From Paracentrotus lividus (Eukaryota > Echinodermata > Echinoidea > Camarodonta > Echinidae), in the NCBI GenBank assembly GCA_940671915.1, contig CALNVZ010003434.1:21429679-21493678 (forward strand): DNA of 64,000 nt. Direction: 5' to 3'. Below the pieces are notes generated by a model. It saw nothing but the letters and a program-made list of their open reading frames with translations. It made no database searches and was not told the origin of the DNA. The position numbers and the translations under genes were made by a program. Positions 13,280-26,009 of this stretch are shown in pieces (positions within the stretch are counted from its first letter, which is position 1; each line of letters starts with the position of its first letter).

Positions 13280-14850
13280 AATGTATTAAATCAATAATGC
13301 GAGCGCGAAGCGCGAGCCGAAAATTTTTGCTATATCAACCTGAAAACATTAAATTTTAAGCGTTCTTTATGCTATGCTCATAAAGAAAATACTTATTTCA
13401 TTAAACAATGCGAGCGCGAAGCGCCAGCCGAAAATTTTTGAGAGTAAATTATATTCAACCTGAAAACAGTGGATTTTTCAGCGTTTTTTTATGCTATGTT
13501 TATAAGAAAGATACATATTATCTCACTAAACAATGCGAGCGCGCGAAGCGTGAGCTGAAAATTTTAGATATATCAATCTAAAACACTGCATTGAAAGTTT
13601 TTTTTTTTTTTTTGTGCTAAGCTTTTAAAGAAGATACTTATATCGCATTAAACCATGCGAGCTCGAAGCGCGAGGCCGAAAATTTGTGACAATAAATTCT
13701 ATCCACCTGAAAAAATTGGATTTTTAAGCGTTTATATGCTATGTTTATAAGGAAGATACATATTATCTCACTAAACAATGTGAGCGCGAAGTGCGAGCTG
13801 ACAATTTTAGATCAACCTAAAACACTGCATTGAAAGTTTGTGTGTGTATGCTTTGTTTTTAAGAAGATACTTATCTAATTAAACAATGCGAGCGCGAAGC
13901 GCGAGCCGAAAAATTTTATAAAATATCAACCTGAAAAAAGAGCATTTTAAAGCGTCTTTATGCTAAGTTTATAAGGAAGATACATATTATCTTATTAAAT
14001 CAACCTGAAACAAGTGCTTTTTAAGCTTTTTCTTAATGCCATGCTTTATAAAGAAGATACATACCTCATTAAATAATGCGAGCGAATCGATTTTTTTTTG
14101 ATATATTAACTTGAAAACATTTAATTTAAGCGTTTTTGTGCTAAGCTCATAAAGAAAATACTTGTCTCATTAAACAATGCGAGCGAGAAAGCGCGAGCCA
14201 AATATTAATTTTTATATTATATATTTTTAAGCGTTTTTTTTTTACGCCCATGCTATAAAAAAAGATACATATTTTAAACAATGCGCGAAGCGCGAGCCGA
14301 AATTTTTTTGTATATCAACCTAAAAACAGTGCATTAAAAGTTATTATGCTATCTTTATAAAGAAGATACATGTCTCATTAACAACGCGAGCTGAAATCAA
14401 CTGAAAACAATGCTTTTTAAGCTTTTTCTAATGCCATGCCTATATAGTATTGCGTAATGTTCTCATTAAATAATGCGAGCGCGAACGCGAGCCGAATTTT
14501 TTTTTTTATATAATATTAACTTGAAAACATTTAATTTTAAGCGTTTTTTAAGCGCATAAAGAATATACTTGTCTCATTAAACAATGCGAGCGCGAAGCGC
14601 GAGCTGAAAATTTGGGATATGTCAACCTGAAAACAATGCATTTTTTTAACGCCATGCTCATAAAGAAGATACATAATTTTATACAATGCGAGTGCGTAGC
14701 ACGAGCCGAAATTTTTTTGATTTATCAACCTGAGAAAAGTGCATTTAAAGGTTTGTTATGCTATCTTTATAAAGAAGATACATATCTCATTAAATAATGC
14801 GAGCGCGAAGCGCGAGCCGAAATTTTTTGATATATTAACTTGAAATCATT
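13280..14850. repeat. Array of ~110-bp units centred on GCGAGCGCGAAGCGCGAGC
   Basis: About 14 readable units, the core lying near 13299, 13411, 13535, 13656, 13780, 13888, 14076, 14178, 14281, 14384, 14474, 14586, 14688 and 14799. Unit layout: AAAGAAGATACATAT, CTCATTAAACAATGCGAGC, the GCGCGAAGCGCG hairpin core, GAGCCGAAAATTTTT, ATATCAACCTGAAAACA, then TTTTAAGCGTTTTTATGCTATG. Units vary by indels; the AT-rich spacer changes more than the GC core. An outlying degenerate core lies near 12989. Confidence 0.9.
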
Positions 14851-16365
14851 TAAGATAAATTTGGCACCCATAAGTCTCAGGTCAATTCGGTGCCCCTACA
14901 TTTGAGCTCAATCTGGCGTCCTTTAATTTAAGATCGATTTGGCACCCCCTTAACTTCAGGTTAAATCAGCGCCCTTAAGTCTCAGGTCAATTCAACGCCC
15001 CTTAAGTTTCAGATCATTTTTGTGCCCCTACATTTGATCTAAATTTGGCGCCCTTACGTTTAAGATCATTTTGGCGCCCCTCTAGGTTTAAGTTCGATTT
15101 GGCGCCCCCTAAATTTAAGGTCGATTTTGCGCCCCTAGGTTTATGGTCGATTTTGCACCCCTCCTAACATGCTAAATCTAGGGTCGATTTAGGGCCCTTA
15201 AGTTTAAGGTCGATTTGGCGCCCCCACGTTAAGCTCATTTTGGCGCCCCTCTGATTTTAAGTTTGATTTGGCGCCCCCCTAAATTTAAGGTCGATTTAGA
15301 GCCGCTAAGTTTAAGCCCGATTTGGCGTCCCACCTATGTTGAAGGTCAGTTTGGCGCCCCTATGTTTAAGCTCAATTCGGCACCCCTAAGTTTATTGGCG
15401 TTGCTAGTTTACTGTCGATTTGGCGCCCCCTAATTTTTTTTAAGGGCGCCCCCTTCCCCTTCCCCCTTTTCAATTTGGCACCCTTACTTAGTTTAAGGTT
15501 GATTCGGCGCCCCTAAGTTTAATATCAATGAGGCGCCCCCTCAGCTTCAGGTCAAATTTGCGCCCCCATCTAAGTTTCGGGTCAATTTGGCGCCCCTACG
15601 TTTAAGCTCAAATTGGCTCCCCCGATTTGGCGCCCCCCTAAATTCAAGTCGATTTGGCACCCTAATAAGTTTAAGGTCGATTTGGCGCCCCCACGTTAAG
15701 CTCATTTTGGCGCCCCTCTGATTTTAAGTTTGATTTGGCGCCCTAAATTTAAGGTCGATTTGGTGCCCCTAAGTTTAATATCAATTAGGCGCCCCCTCAG
15801 CTTCAGGTCAATTTGGCGCCCACATCTAAGTTTCGGGTCAATTTGGCGCCCCTACGTTTAAGCTCAATTTGGCTCCCCCGATTTGGCGCCCCTAAATTTA
15901 AGTCGATTTGGCACCCTTATAAGTTTAAGGTCAATTTGGCGCCTCTTAGTTTACTGTCGATTTGGCGCCCCTAAATTTAAGGTCGATTTGGCGCCCCTAA
16001 GCTTAAGGTCAATTTGGCACCCCTTAGTTTACTGTCGATTTGGCCCCTCCCCCTAAATTAAAAGTCGATTTGGCGCCCCCTAAATTTAAGGTTGATTTGG
16101 CGCCCCTATAAGTTTAAGGTCAATTTGGCGCCCCTTAGTTTACTGTCGATTTCGCGCCCCTAAATTTAAGGTCATTTGGCGCTCCTAAGTTTTAGGTCAA
16201 TTTGGCGCCCTTAGTTTACTGTCGATTTGGCGCCCCCTAAATTTAAGTCGATTTTGGCGCCCCCCCCCTAATTTTAACGTCGATTTGGCGCCCCTAGTTT
16301 AAGGCCAATTTGGCGCCCCTTAGTTTACTGTCGATTTGGCGCCCCCCCCCCATTTTTTTTAGGCG
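14851..16365. repeat. GGCGCC minisatellite, ~33-bp unit, roughly 45 copies
   Basis: Consensus GGCGCCCCTAAGTTTAAGGT followed by CGATTT. Variants alternate GGTCAATTT, AGCTCAATTT and TTACTGTCGATTT forms. A block of several variants at about 15190-15300 recurs at about 15660-15760, so the array grew partly by higher-order duplication. No open frame spans it. Confidence 0.92.
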
Positions 16366-16369
16366 CCCC

Positions 16370-16540
16370 CTTCCCCCTCTCCTTTTTCCCTTCCTCTCTC
16401 TCTTCTCTCTCTCCTTTTTCTTCCTTCCTCTTTCCCCCCTTCCTTCCTCTTCCCCTTTTTTCCTTTCTCTTTTTTTTCTCCTTTTTTCTTCTTCCTTTTT
16501 TTTCCTTTCCTTTTTCTCCCTTTTTCTTCCTCTTTTCGGC
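16370..16540. repeat. Polypyrimidine tract
   Basis: About 170 bp of nearly pure C/T on the plus strand between the minisatellite and the GC-rich right end. Open frames here are compositional artefacts. Confidence 0.9.
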
Positions 16541-16751
16541 GCCCCCCTGCGCGCCCCCCGGGGGCCCGGGCCCGTAAAGCCCCCCCCCCCCCCAGAATAC
16601 GCGCATGCCTATATGCATGGCTCCTTCAGATTTCATTCGATATCAAATTTAAGGTCAAACTTCAAAATGCTGAAATTGAAATGTGCTAGCTTTCACCGAG
16701 AAAATGACTACTCATTCGGGTGTGGTTTTCTGGGGCACACTGTACTGACTA

Positions 16752-17693
16752 GGGTAGATGTAGGGAATACCGGCCACCTAAGCTCATTTGCTTAATTAGC
16801 ACATGAAAACAATAAAATCACAAAAGAAAAAGATTCTCATTGCTTAGCACATCATTCACTTTATTTTCCAAAAAAATTGAGGTAATCAAATATTTGTTGA
16901 GGCAGTTATATGCAAATAATGACGTCATCGTAAATTTTCCGGCATTCCCTACAGTGTTAGGAAATACCGGACAGTATGTTTTTACTCTTTTTTGTATAAA
17001 GATCTGTCTGGATCTGGAAGCACAGATTTGAATGTAAACCATCAACTTTACATGTTTGTATTGATTTTTTATAACATTATTCATTTTTAGAAGATTATAT
17101 GCATTTTACTACAAAATTTCAAAACACTCAGAATAACTTTATATCTCATGTAGATCATGACATATCACAATAATAATAAAGAGAAATAGACATTTCAAAA
17201 TTGTCAAACAATTTAATAATAAATATAATAACATTATATATGCAACTTACTAAAACAACCGTCCATGTGGTGTCCGGTATTCCCTACACAAAAAAATGAC
17301 TGACTAGCACTTTCAACACACTGCCACCCCAATACACAGGCTTTGTACAGTGCAAACACTCCATACACGTTTGGCCCACCCTCCACACATGTCCATAATG
17401 CATGAATAGAGGTCATGCCCCGATTATATTTTTATACCATCACATTCTCTAAAATGTCAATTTTTACATCAGGCCATTTTTCAGGCTGCAATTTTCCTAC
17501 CTTGACAGATTGTGGTAGTTTTCTCGGAGATTTCTCACTTGTTGTTGTCGAATACAGCATTCCACCTCCCAGACAGACCACCTGACCCTAGATGCCGGTA
17601 TTTCAACTCAGTTGATCTTATGTTGGCAGCTAGGGCTGGACATGTGGTGACCGTCCGATATTCCCTACTGTCCGGTATTCCCTACATCTACCC
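16752..17693. mobile_element. TA-flanked TIR element, TIR GGGTAGATGTAGGGAATACCGG
   Basis: Perfect 22-bp inverted ends, each flanked by TA. Extra copies of the GGTATTCCCTACA motif lie inside (about 16940-16975 and 17272-17290) and next to the right end (17659), forming subterminal repeats. About 940 bp and no transposase, so a non-autonomous element. Confidence 0.75.
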
Positions 17694-17696
17694 TAT

Positions 17697-20685
17697 GTAT
17701 TATTACTGTATGCTCAAATGAGCTGAGGTAAATGGGTATATACGACCCAATGCGGTACGTTTATGAAATAAACGCGTAGGTTACTATAAAACCGGGACAA
17801 ATCTACATTTTGTATACAGGTACACATTGTTTTTAGTTCTTATAATGTATGTATGCACAGTTATTCGACCACAAGTTGTTCTCCAAATAAGTCATGAACA
17901 TTGTAATCTTTAACTGATACAATATGTGAAAGGGGCTTATAGTGGTTTTTAATGGTATACTCCTTTCCAACTCTCTCCCCTTGCGATGGACCGCAGAATA
18001 ATTGATACGATTTTAAAGTTATGGAGTGTAGGAAAAATACTTCAAATATGAATCTATATAAAAAAGAAGTGTTCATGTGCAGAAATAACACAACGAAGCA
18101 GTTAGACAACAGAGCCAAATGCATAATACATATCATGATTCTTATAATTTCAAAATCTGGCCATACCTGAGTGAATTGGAAATAACTTTTGAAATCTTAC
18201 ATCTTTTATGACGGAACATCGCGAACAAATTTATCTTATCAACTGTATCTTACTTCTCTTCATACAATACACACCGCAAGATAGGATCTGACATAATGGG
18301 GATTTATTTCAAGATAATCCATATAATTAAGTCTGACATTTCACGATATGTGCGAGTTTATTTCAATATATTCCATCAGGGGAATAAAATCAACTGAGAA
18401 ATCACTACAATTTTGCAAAAATGGAAAATGGAGAGCGGCCTCTATACGTTTGCTTTTGACAGGGAAGTCCCCGGTACATGCAACACTGACGTATAGTAAG
18501 TTATTATACCGTACTTCATGCAGACTCTTTCAATTTGAGTAATCTATCTTTCTTATATGACCCGTTTCCTTTCATAAAGACATATCGTATCCTATGTCAT
18601 GCATCATCTTTATGAAAAATTGGATGACAGAGGACTTCCATCTATATATAATGCAGTTATATCTCCGTTTCGTAATAGAAATGACAGGGTTTTTACTATA
18701 TTCATCATTACTTTTGTAGAATTATTGTCAAAATTTTGCCACAGACAGTCGTTAATATGTTGATGCCATTCATACATTTTATAAATGAGGGTATTAGAAA
18801 ACTGTCACTTATGCTTTTTACAAAAGTTCCGATCGCTGAGAAAGGACAAGGTTTGAGCTTATAAAAATAACTCCGGTACGTATATAAAATTATAGACAAC
18901 TTCCGAGATACAGTCATATTGAAGTTATTCAAGAAATTTATAATGGAAGATATTAGTAGAGAATATCTATCATCATAAATGTCAATTTGGCTTTTCTTCA
19001 TAACAGCTCAGATCAGTTCATTTCAGTTTATTCAACTTTAAACAAACTAAAATATAAAAACGGACTAAAACTGGAACATTATATAAAGGGGCTCGGTAAA
19101 AACGTTTAAACGTATAATACAAAAAATAATAATTACAAAACAAAAAGAAGCAAACATTTAAATTCACAATTACTCATTAATTGAACAGGTTCGTATATTA
19201 CAAATCCTAGTTGTTTATTTTCTGTTATTTCATGTCATTTAATTTAAAAGTACTAATATACCTAAAATATCCAACTTTATAAAATCGTCTTCGGTTTGTT
19301 TTAGCCTATATGCTTATCGTGAGGTGTAATAAATTTATGATAAACCGTTTTAACTACATAAAACATACCAATTCGGGCAATTACAACGTGAATTTGCATG
19401 GTTGTTGTGAAATTGAAATCTGAATTAGGATTTAGCACAGGGAAAGTACAACAATTCTTTTTGCTCACGTCATCATTTTGATGAATTTATTATTTTATGT
19501 TATGTTGTGGAACCTATTTTAATGAGGTGGGAAAATTCATACTTTTCATATGATACTTAGCTGATTAGTTTAACGATGGCAAAAATACAATATTCCTGTA
19601 GTGATATTAGCCTACTTTACTCTAATTATTGATACAGATAAATGTACGTAAGGACATACTTTCTGTGTGGTTATTGTCTAGTTACCGATCAAATTAGGAG
19701 TGAAATAGATTATCAAGAATAATATAACAAAATAAAAGAGGTTCGAAATGAAGGTAGAGGATTATCCCTTATGATACGCTCAAAGTATTTCACATGATTG
19801 TACAGATGAAAGTTGGTACTTCTTTAGTGTTATTTTAGGTATTATTAATATTATTCAAATTAATTGCGATTCATCCATAAGACATTTATATATTTAAACA
19901 ATTATATGAAATATAATGATCTAATCGTGCATGTCTTCTATTTTTCAAAGACGTCTGAGATATATTGATTTGACCCAGTTTAGGTTCATCCAGACAACCA
20001 GTGTTTCCCTGTTACGTCTATGGGTTATGAAACAACATTTCTAGAACTCAGCTACCCTGGTCTGACATAACCCCTCAAATCCCAAATGATCTGTAATTTC
20101 TTATCATTTTACTCACCTTCTTTTCAAAATAATTCAAAGAATGAAGACAGAATTAGTAACCAAAGAAACCCACTTAACTCCTACTTGTGATCGTGCATGT
20201 AATTGATAATAGGCAATTTCAAAAACACCAGGCTAGTGATCAGACATAGATTACTCCCCCGCCCCTTTCTTTTTCTCACCAACGACGCCCACTCCCTAAC
20301 TTTTTAAGTCCCCCTCTCCTTCTTTTTTATTCCCTCTCTTCCTCTCCGTCTTCCCCCACTATAAAAAATAACTGACTAGAAAGGTTTGCTCACTTTTTTG
20401 ATTGATGTCAATTTCTCGTTTTATTGTATTTCTGACTTGGATCATATGGACAATAATTTTGAAAGAAAAAAAAAAACAAACACAAACATTATATCGTCGA
20501 TCATTAAGACAATAACACAGAAAATGGGACAAATGCCGAATACCAGGAAAGGTTCCCGATTCAGGTTATGCACCCGACATAAAATGAGTTAAGCACATGC
20601 GGCAAGCGTTATATTGATGTGTACTTTTGCTGAATGTTGGAAGAAATTATATAATCCATATTGGGATCCGTACCGTAATAATAAA
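17697..20685. other. No gene recognised
   Basis: AT-rich. On the minus strand around 19020-19110 there is a LINE-tail-like segment ending GTTTAAAGTTGAATAAACTG. The rest is anonymous. Confidence 0.5.
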
Positions 20686-20686
20686 A

Positions 20687-20689
20687 ATG

Positions 20690-20780
<91 letters not shown>

Positions 20781-20798
20781 TAACAATAATAATAATAA

Positions 20799-20829
<31 letters not shown>

Positions 20830-20904
20830 AAGAAGAAGAAGAAGAAGAAGAAGAAGAAGAAGAAGAAGAAGAAGAAGAAGAAGAAGAAGAAGAAGAAGAA
20901 GAAT
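20687..20904. repeat. (AAT)n-(AAG)n compound microsatellite
   Basis: (AAT)n to about 20798, with a few GAT and AAC interruptions, then uninterrupted (AAG)n to 20904. Open frames here read as poly-Asn/poly-Lys or poly-Ile/poly-Arg and are artefacts. Confidence 0.97.
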
Positions 20905-22596
20905 ATCGTTTTATTTACCCAGGGTAGCCATATCGTAGGTAAAGTTGATGAAGGTTAAAGCCAGTTAATGGTATTGTATTGTTCGGTGTAAACCTATCTT
21001 TAATTTGTTGTCTTGGACACACTTTTTAAAAAGAAGGTTAATATTTTATATTCAAACACAATTAAGTCAAATTTTCCCTCTGTCAACAGGTAATCAATGA
21101 CAGGCATTTTCTTGAAATGAAAGAGATCATGGATGATATATTCTCGAGATATTCTAGGTATTGTCATGGAACTCAGAACATTCCGTAGAAAAATGTTTTG
21201 GTAATTTCTTTGATGGCAGACCTGGGCCCGTTACACAAAGCTCGGCGACTGATCTGAATCGATTGAAAACCCTATTTCCTATCAAGCGCGAATGATATCA
21301 ATTGCAATACAAGCGATCAGTTGTGATCATTTGCGATCAATCACAAAACTATGTGTTCCGGCCGGTTCCTGGCACTAAGCTGCCAGAAAGTTACAAACAA
21401 CTTCACGAGCGACGTGAAATATGAAAAGCCATATTGGGTGCTCAAATCATTTTAATTCCAATCCCCGAAGTTTGAAGAAAAAAAAAGTAGATGAAGATTC
21501 AAATTATATTATATCATTATTAACAACAATTGAGATTGTGCGAAATACAGTCAAACCTTTGAGATCATCTTATCTGGCCCTGCACATTTCAAGTCATTCG
21601 TAAACATCGTAACGTTCTTGGTAACTTAATTACGAACGATTTGGTGAAACACGTCCCTGAAATGTCCTGGAATGCCCTGGAAACAAAATAGCTCATGTCA
21701 GAGACACATTCACCTTTGGATGGTAGTGTTACCAATTCATGTTTCTCCTCAAAGTCCTGATTGAACAACAAAAAAATGTCATCTCATGTAGTCTCTTCAT
21801 TCTTCAATTTCAAATCGAATTAGAAGAGGAGACTTACAAACCAGGTATGCAAAAATTTGGTTAAAGGGTTAAATAACTTTGTGAAGGCTTGCAAATATCT
21901 GAGTTGTAGGACGCCTACATGCTGTCAGTGTATGTAAAAATGAACGTGTCAAGGGGAAACCATGAAAATCCATTTTAAAAGCACTGTTAGGCCTACATGC
22001 TTCATATTAAGTACAAAAAGGGGCGATCATTTTTCCTTTATAGACTGCAGTGTTATCTTAAGCATACTCAGGTATGCTAGTGACTATGTTGATATTCAGT
22101 CATCAATATCTCATAATTCAAATGGACCCATTAAATAGCCTCAAAATCTCAGGCGATTCCTGTCTGACCTAAAGGTTTTCAGTTCTGATTACAGCCGCAT
22201 TAGCTGAAAGACTAATTTGTGATTTAGATCCTCAAGGAAGTTAAACAATCCATTCAAAACGGCCCTTTTCCATATAACTGTTCATTATAAGGTACTCTGG
22301 GCATGCAGACGAAGCTACTTTGAGGTGGACATGACCATAGGTTCAATGGTGGAAGATTGTCAGGTGGTCTAAGTGCCTCTAAACATTGCTAAATTACAAA
22401 TTCAAGAAGCAACAACATTATTTGCAGTACGTCTGGTTACACCAGTAATGTTGTATGATGAAGAAAATTGTGCTAAAAAGTAAGAGCTCAATAAATACAA
22501 GCTGCTTATAGGAATGCCATCTAGTGGAATAATAGGCCTAAATCTCGGTTCAATGTAAAAACAACTGCTCAAAAAATGCCCTTTCCTTTAATAGTA
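20905..22596. other. No gene recognised
   Basis: Anonymous DNA. A GCGATCA/TGATCGC-rich patch with short inverted repeats lies at 21290-21350. Confidence 0.5.
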
Positions 22597-22907
22597 CACT
22601 GTAAAAAAATAATACAGCAAAGTGATGTCAGCAGAGTCGCCATACAAAAATGTAATTTGAAATAACAGTTTTGCTGTAAATTTCTCCTCTAATAATTAAA
22701 GAGAAGAAAAGAAATCATTAGAGTTCTATAGCTGACATATTTGATTAAAAGGAACAATTTAATGTGTTACTCCTGATGTATATTTTGTTCTCACGTAATT
22801 ATTTGCAGGAAAAATTTACAACAAAACTGTTTTCTTAAATTACATTTTTTTATGGCGACTCTGCTGACAACAGATTTGCTGTAAGAATCCAAATATTTTT
22901 TACAGTG
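22597..22907. mobile_element. TA-flanked MITE, TIR CACTGTAAAAAA
   Basis: About 90-bp inverted ends: CACTGTAAAAAAATA, then GTCAGCAGAGTCGCCATA, then an AAAATGTAATTT block on each side. Flanked by TA at both ends. 311 bp, no coding capacity; Tc1/mariner-type by target site only. Confidence 0.8.
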
Positions 22908-22909
22908 TA

Positions 22910-23650
22910 AACATTATAAGTAATTTGTTATATTCTATCTCTAGTCTCAGTTGGTTGAAAAAGATAGGATAGGCTTTATCATGCATATGTAAACAGTAGG
23001 ACTAGCGGGAAATGTGAATCTTGTTTATTAAATGTATGTAACATGACGACAAGAGTGTTGAGGCAAATCGGCGGGGTGGTGTCGCTGGGAGGGAACAGCC
23101 GTGAACAGCATGAATGTTGATTGCTGAACATTCGCGGAGTTGGTTGTCTTTCGATTCTTCGCGAGAATTTACGACTTATTATGAATACTTTTCCTCTCGC
23201 TTGCGATCTCAGACGTACCACAGGGAGTAGAAGATTACCCCCGACATAATTATTTTTGTGGAGAGGATTTTTTTTTTCTGCCCAGGACCATAAGGACGGT
23301 GAATGAATTGTTTTGGAAAGGAATGAATATGGACATAACTAAAATTGGCTCCTGTTGTTAGGTTATTTAAGGGTTACCTCTATCTCTTCCATTCTCTTCC
23401 TTTATCTTCTTCTTTTTCTTATTCTCACTTCTTTTCTTCTTTAACTTCTTTTTTTCTCTGTTTTATTTCTCCTTCTCTTCTCTCTCTCTCCCCTCTTTTT
23501 CGTTCATTTGATATCACATTCTAAACCAGATCTCTATTGCATTTTGTTTTCTTTCGATTAATGTTATTCTTATTCTTGTTTTCTTTTTCTTTCTTTTCGT
23601 TTTTCTTGTTTTACACTTGACCATGCCAATATGACTTTCACCTTTCATGT
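22910..23650. other. No gene recognised
   Basis: Includes a somewhat GC-richer 240-bp patch at 22980-23220 that is open on the minus strand for 80 codons. I do not recognise the product and no splice or repeat context supports it. Confidence 0.45.
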
Positions 23651-23655
23651 ACCCT

Positions 23656-23678
23656 TTATATATATATAATATATATAT

Positions 23679-23728
<50 letters not shown>
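23656..23728. repeat. (AT)n microsatellite
   Basis: TA-alternating tract with a few AA/TT breaks; strongly self-complementary. Confidence 0.95.
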
Positions 23729-25740
23729 TACAATAATAGTCTTAAAATGAGATTAATAGTCTAAATCACTTTAATAGTGAATTAACAAATAATAAGCAAA
23801 ATTTATTGTAGAGCACAGAAATTTAGTGCAGAAAAGAACAAAACAAAGAGGGATATGGCATTAAAAAAATAAAATAGACGGTATAAAATAGAATGATACT
23901 GGGAATAGAAGACACAGAAGATGAGAGGGAGGGTCACTGTGGTGAAAATGGATTGAAGTTGTCAGAATCCTAGTGATAATTTGTAATTTCTGCTTATTTG
24001 TCAGGTTTGATGCAAGACTAGCTTCTGGCCATTTAATTTACTTATTTGCAAGTCTGGAGTAAAAACTAGCTCTTGCCAGACATTTCCATTCCCAGGATCT
24101 ACCAATAGAGGGATATTCTTACTTGCTTACTGTAGTCCCATACATTGAATTGTGTATCTGTTTAATGTTTATACAAAATTGTATGCACTGATAGGTTAAT
24201 ACATGTGTATGTGTACATGACTTGCACTTTCTCTTCACTGTACCATTGACCTTTAAATGAACAGTCAACATTTAGCAGCCTGAGCTGATGATGATTGAAT
24301 CTGTTTTAATCTTTGCAATCCTTTGCAATATGGACATTACTTCTAAAGATTTAAAGAAGGCATAGAGTGTCAGTATAAGATTGTTTAATTGATTTCTATG
24401 ATTTAGTTGAAATAATGATAAAAATAAGGATTTATCTTGAAATGATTGATACTTTGTTTTTGCATTGGAATTACACATGTGTACATGTTACAAGTTACAA
24501 ACAATGATATAGTAATGCTCCCAATCATTAATAAGATATAAAAGCGATAATATGGATAATGTTGGAATGATTGTTGTATTAATTAACTATTGATTGCATG
24601 TATTTTATCTCATTTGGAGTGATATTTGACATACTCTGGTCATAGAGATTGTAGATCTACTTTGTTCTTACACAAGTTTGCTAATTGAAGGAAAGTTGTC
24701 ATACATGTTTATTCAACTTAGTATCTTTATACATTGCTTTACTAAACTAGGCAGTTATTAGTTAGTCAAAGGGGATTTAACTTATACAGTGTTCCTCTCT
24801 TTTCCCTTTGCTTCCACAGTTTTTACGACTTAATTGGACTTAATTGGAATGACTTAAATTGATTTACGGATGGAACGAGATTTAACGTCATACTGTAAAG
24901 ATTTCCAACTCAAGGATAAGCCTGTAAACCTATGTTTCTTGCGACAGTAATAAAGACAGAAACAAAATTCACTACAAATTGTTTGGACAGTCTCATTGAC
25001 TCATTGCTGTGACAGTCACATTAAGTAAAGGTAAAATGGAAGAAAATGGAGGGCGCTGTAGAGACACGACAAGAGAGAGAGGTAAAGAGAGGGCTCACAT
25101 GAAAACGAAGAGAATAAAAATGGAGAGAAATAAAAACAAGTGGGAGAGTCGTGCGAAATGGAGATTTAAAGAGTATATCTTAAGATATACCACATTGTTT
25201 TCAATTAGAGTATTACAAAATATCATCAGGCGCCAAGTAATGCTAGTGAAACAAAAAGTCCTTTAATTTTTGATATCACTAGCCTACGGCTGAAATCTTA
25301 GTTGCAAATTAATGCACGAATACTTTCAAGATACATAGGTCTATTTTAATTTGTTTTCTATACACAAGAGAAAAAAGGTAAACAAATTTCAACTTTCCCA
25401 TAGGCACTTGAAGCACATTAAGAGGTGCAAAGTTGAACCCTTTTTCTTAGAATGCACGTGATAATTTAATTTCTAGAGAATAAATGTTTGTTCGATGACG
25501 CAGGCCTTGTTTTCTGTCTCATACTAATACGCGTCACAGAGCAACGTTCACTAATTGAAACGAAATGTGTATGCAAATTTTGGTAACGAGAAAAATACAC
25601 AAAGCTAGAAAATATTTATTGACATATTGATGCCAATCTGGAATGCTACATCAATGAGTGATGCATAATACCATACTGGTTCTGTACTTTTTTAAAGATC
25701 GAAATAATGCCATGTAGGATCGTAATGGTAAGTCACAATC
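23729..25740. other. No gene recognised
   Basis: AT-rich anonymous DNA. An 85-codon Lys/Arg/Glu-rich open frame at 25009-25266 is low complexity and is not called. Confidence 0.5.
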
Positions 25741-25741
25741 T

Positions 25742-25833
25742 TTAAGGCGCTTTCACAATTGCTCTTGCGATCATGTGCACACAATCGCAACGGTTGTATA
25801 GCAGTCGCACCACCAATTGTAAAAGGGGCTTAA
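25742..25833. mobile_element. Small TIR element, TTAAGGCGCTTTCACAATTG
   Basis: Left end TTAAGGCGCTTTCACAATTG and right end CAATTGTAAAAGGGGCTTAA are inverted copies with a few mismatches. The interior repeats TGCGATC/CGCAAC. 92 bp. Confidence 0.6.
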
Positions 25834-26009
25834 GACGCTTCCAAATTCGTGGGTTGAAAAACCAAACTGTGTTTCTCTTTCAAAGTGATTTGAAGCCTTA
25901 AAGACCGTTGACGGAGTAAATACAACCTTACATCGATTGAAAGCTAAGTAGGCGTATAACATAAATACCGCCCAAATAATTAAATTTTCAATAACAGTAT
26001 TCATAAAAG

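Larger units (their letters stand above)
12729..16609. mobile_element. Composite repeat element carrying two tandem arrays
   Basis: Left boundary CAGGCGCGTATCCAGG plus a CCCCGGGGGCCCG block; right boundary is an inverted CGGGGGCCCGGGCCCG block, poly-C and CCAGAATACGCGCATGCC. The ends thus form an imperfect terminal inverted repeat around about 3.9 kb that holds both arrays. A second, nested left end (CAGGGCGGATCCAG) is visible at about 13108. The GCGGATCCAGG-type ends recur at other places in the window. No transposase frame. The single-element reading is inference. Confidence 0.5.

Noticed and set aside
14851-16365. Regular ~33-bp repeats considered as a CRISPR array
   Set aside because: The repeats are degenerate and directly adjoining, with no unique spacers or cas genes, and the genome is eukaryotic.
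16310-16795. 161-codon open frame
   Set aside because: Spans the end of a minisatellite and a polypyrimidine tract; composition-driven.
20614-20958. 114-codon open frame rich in Asn then Lys
   Set aside because: Pure translation of the (AAT)n-(AAG)n microsatellite.
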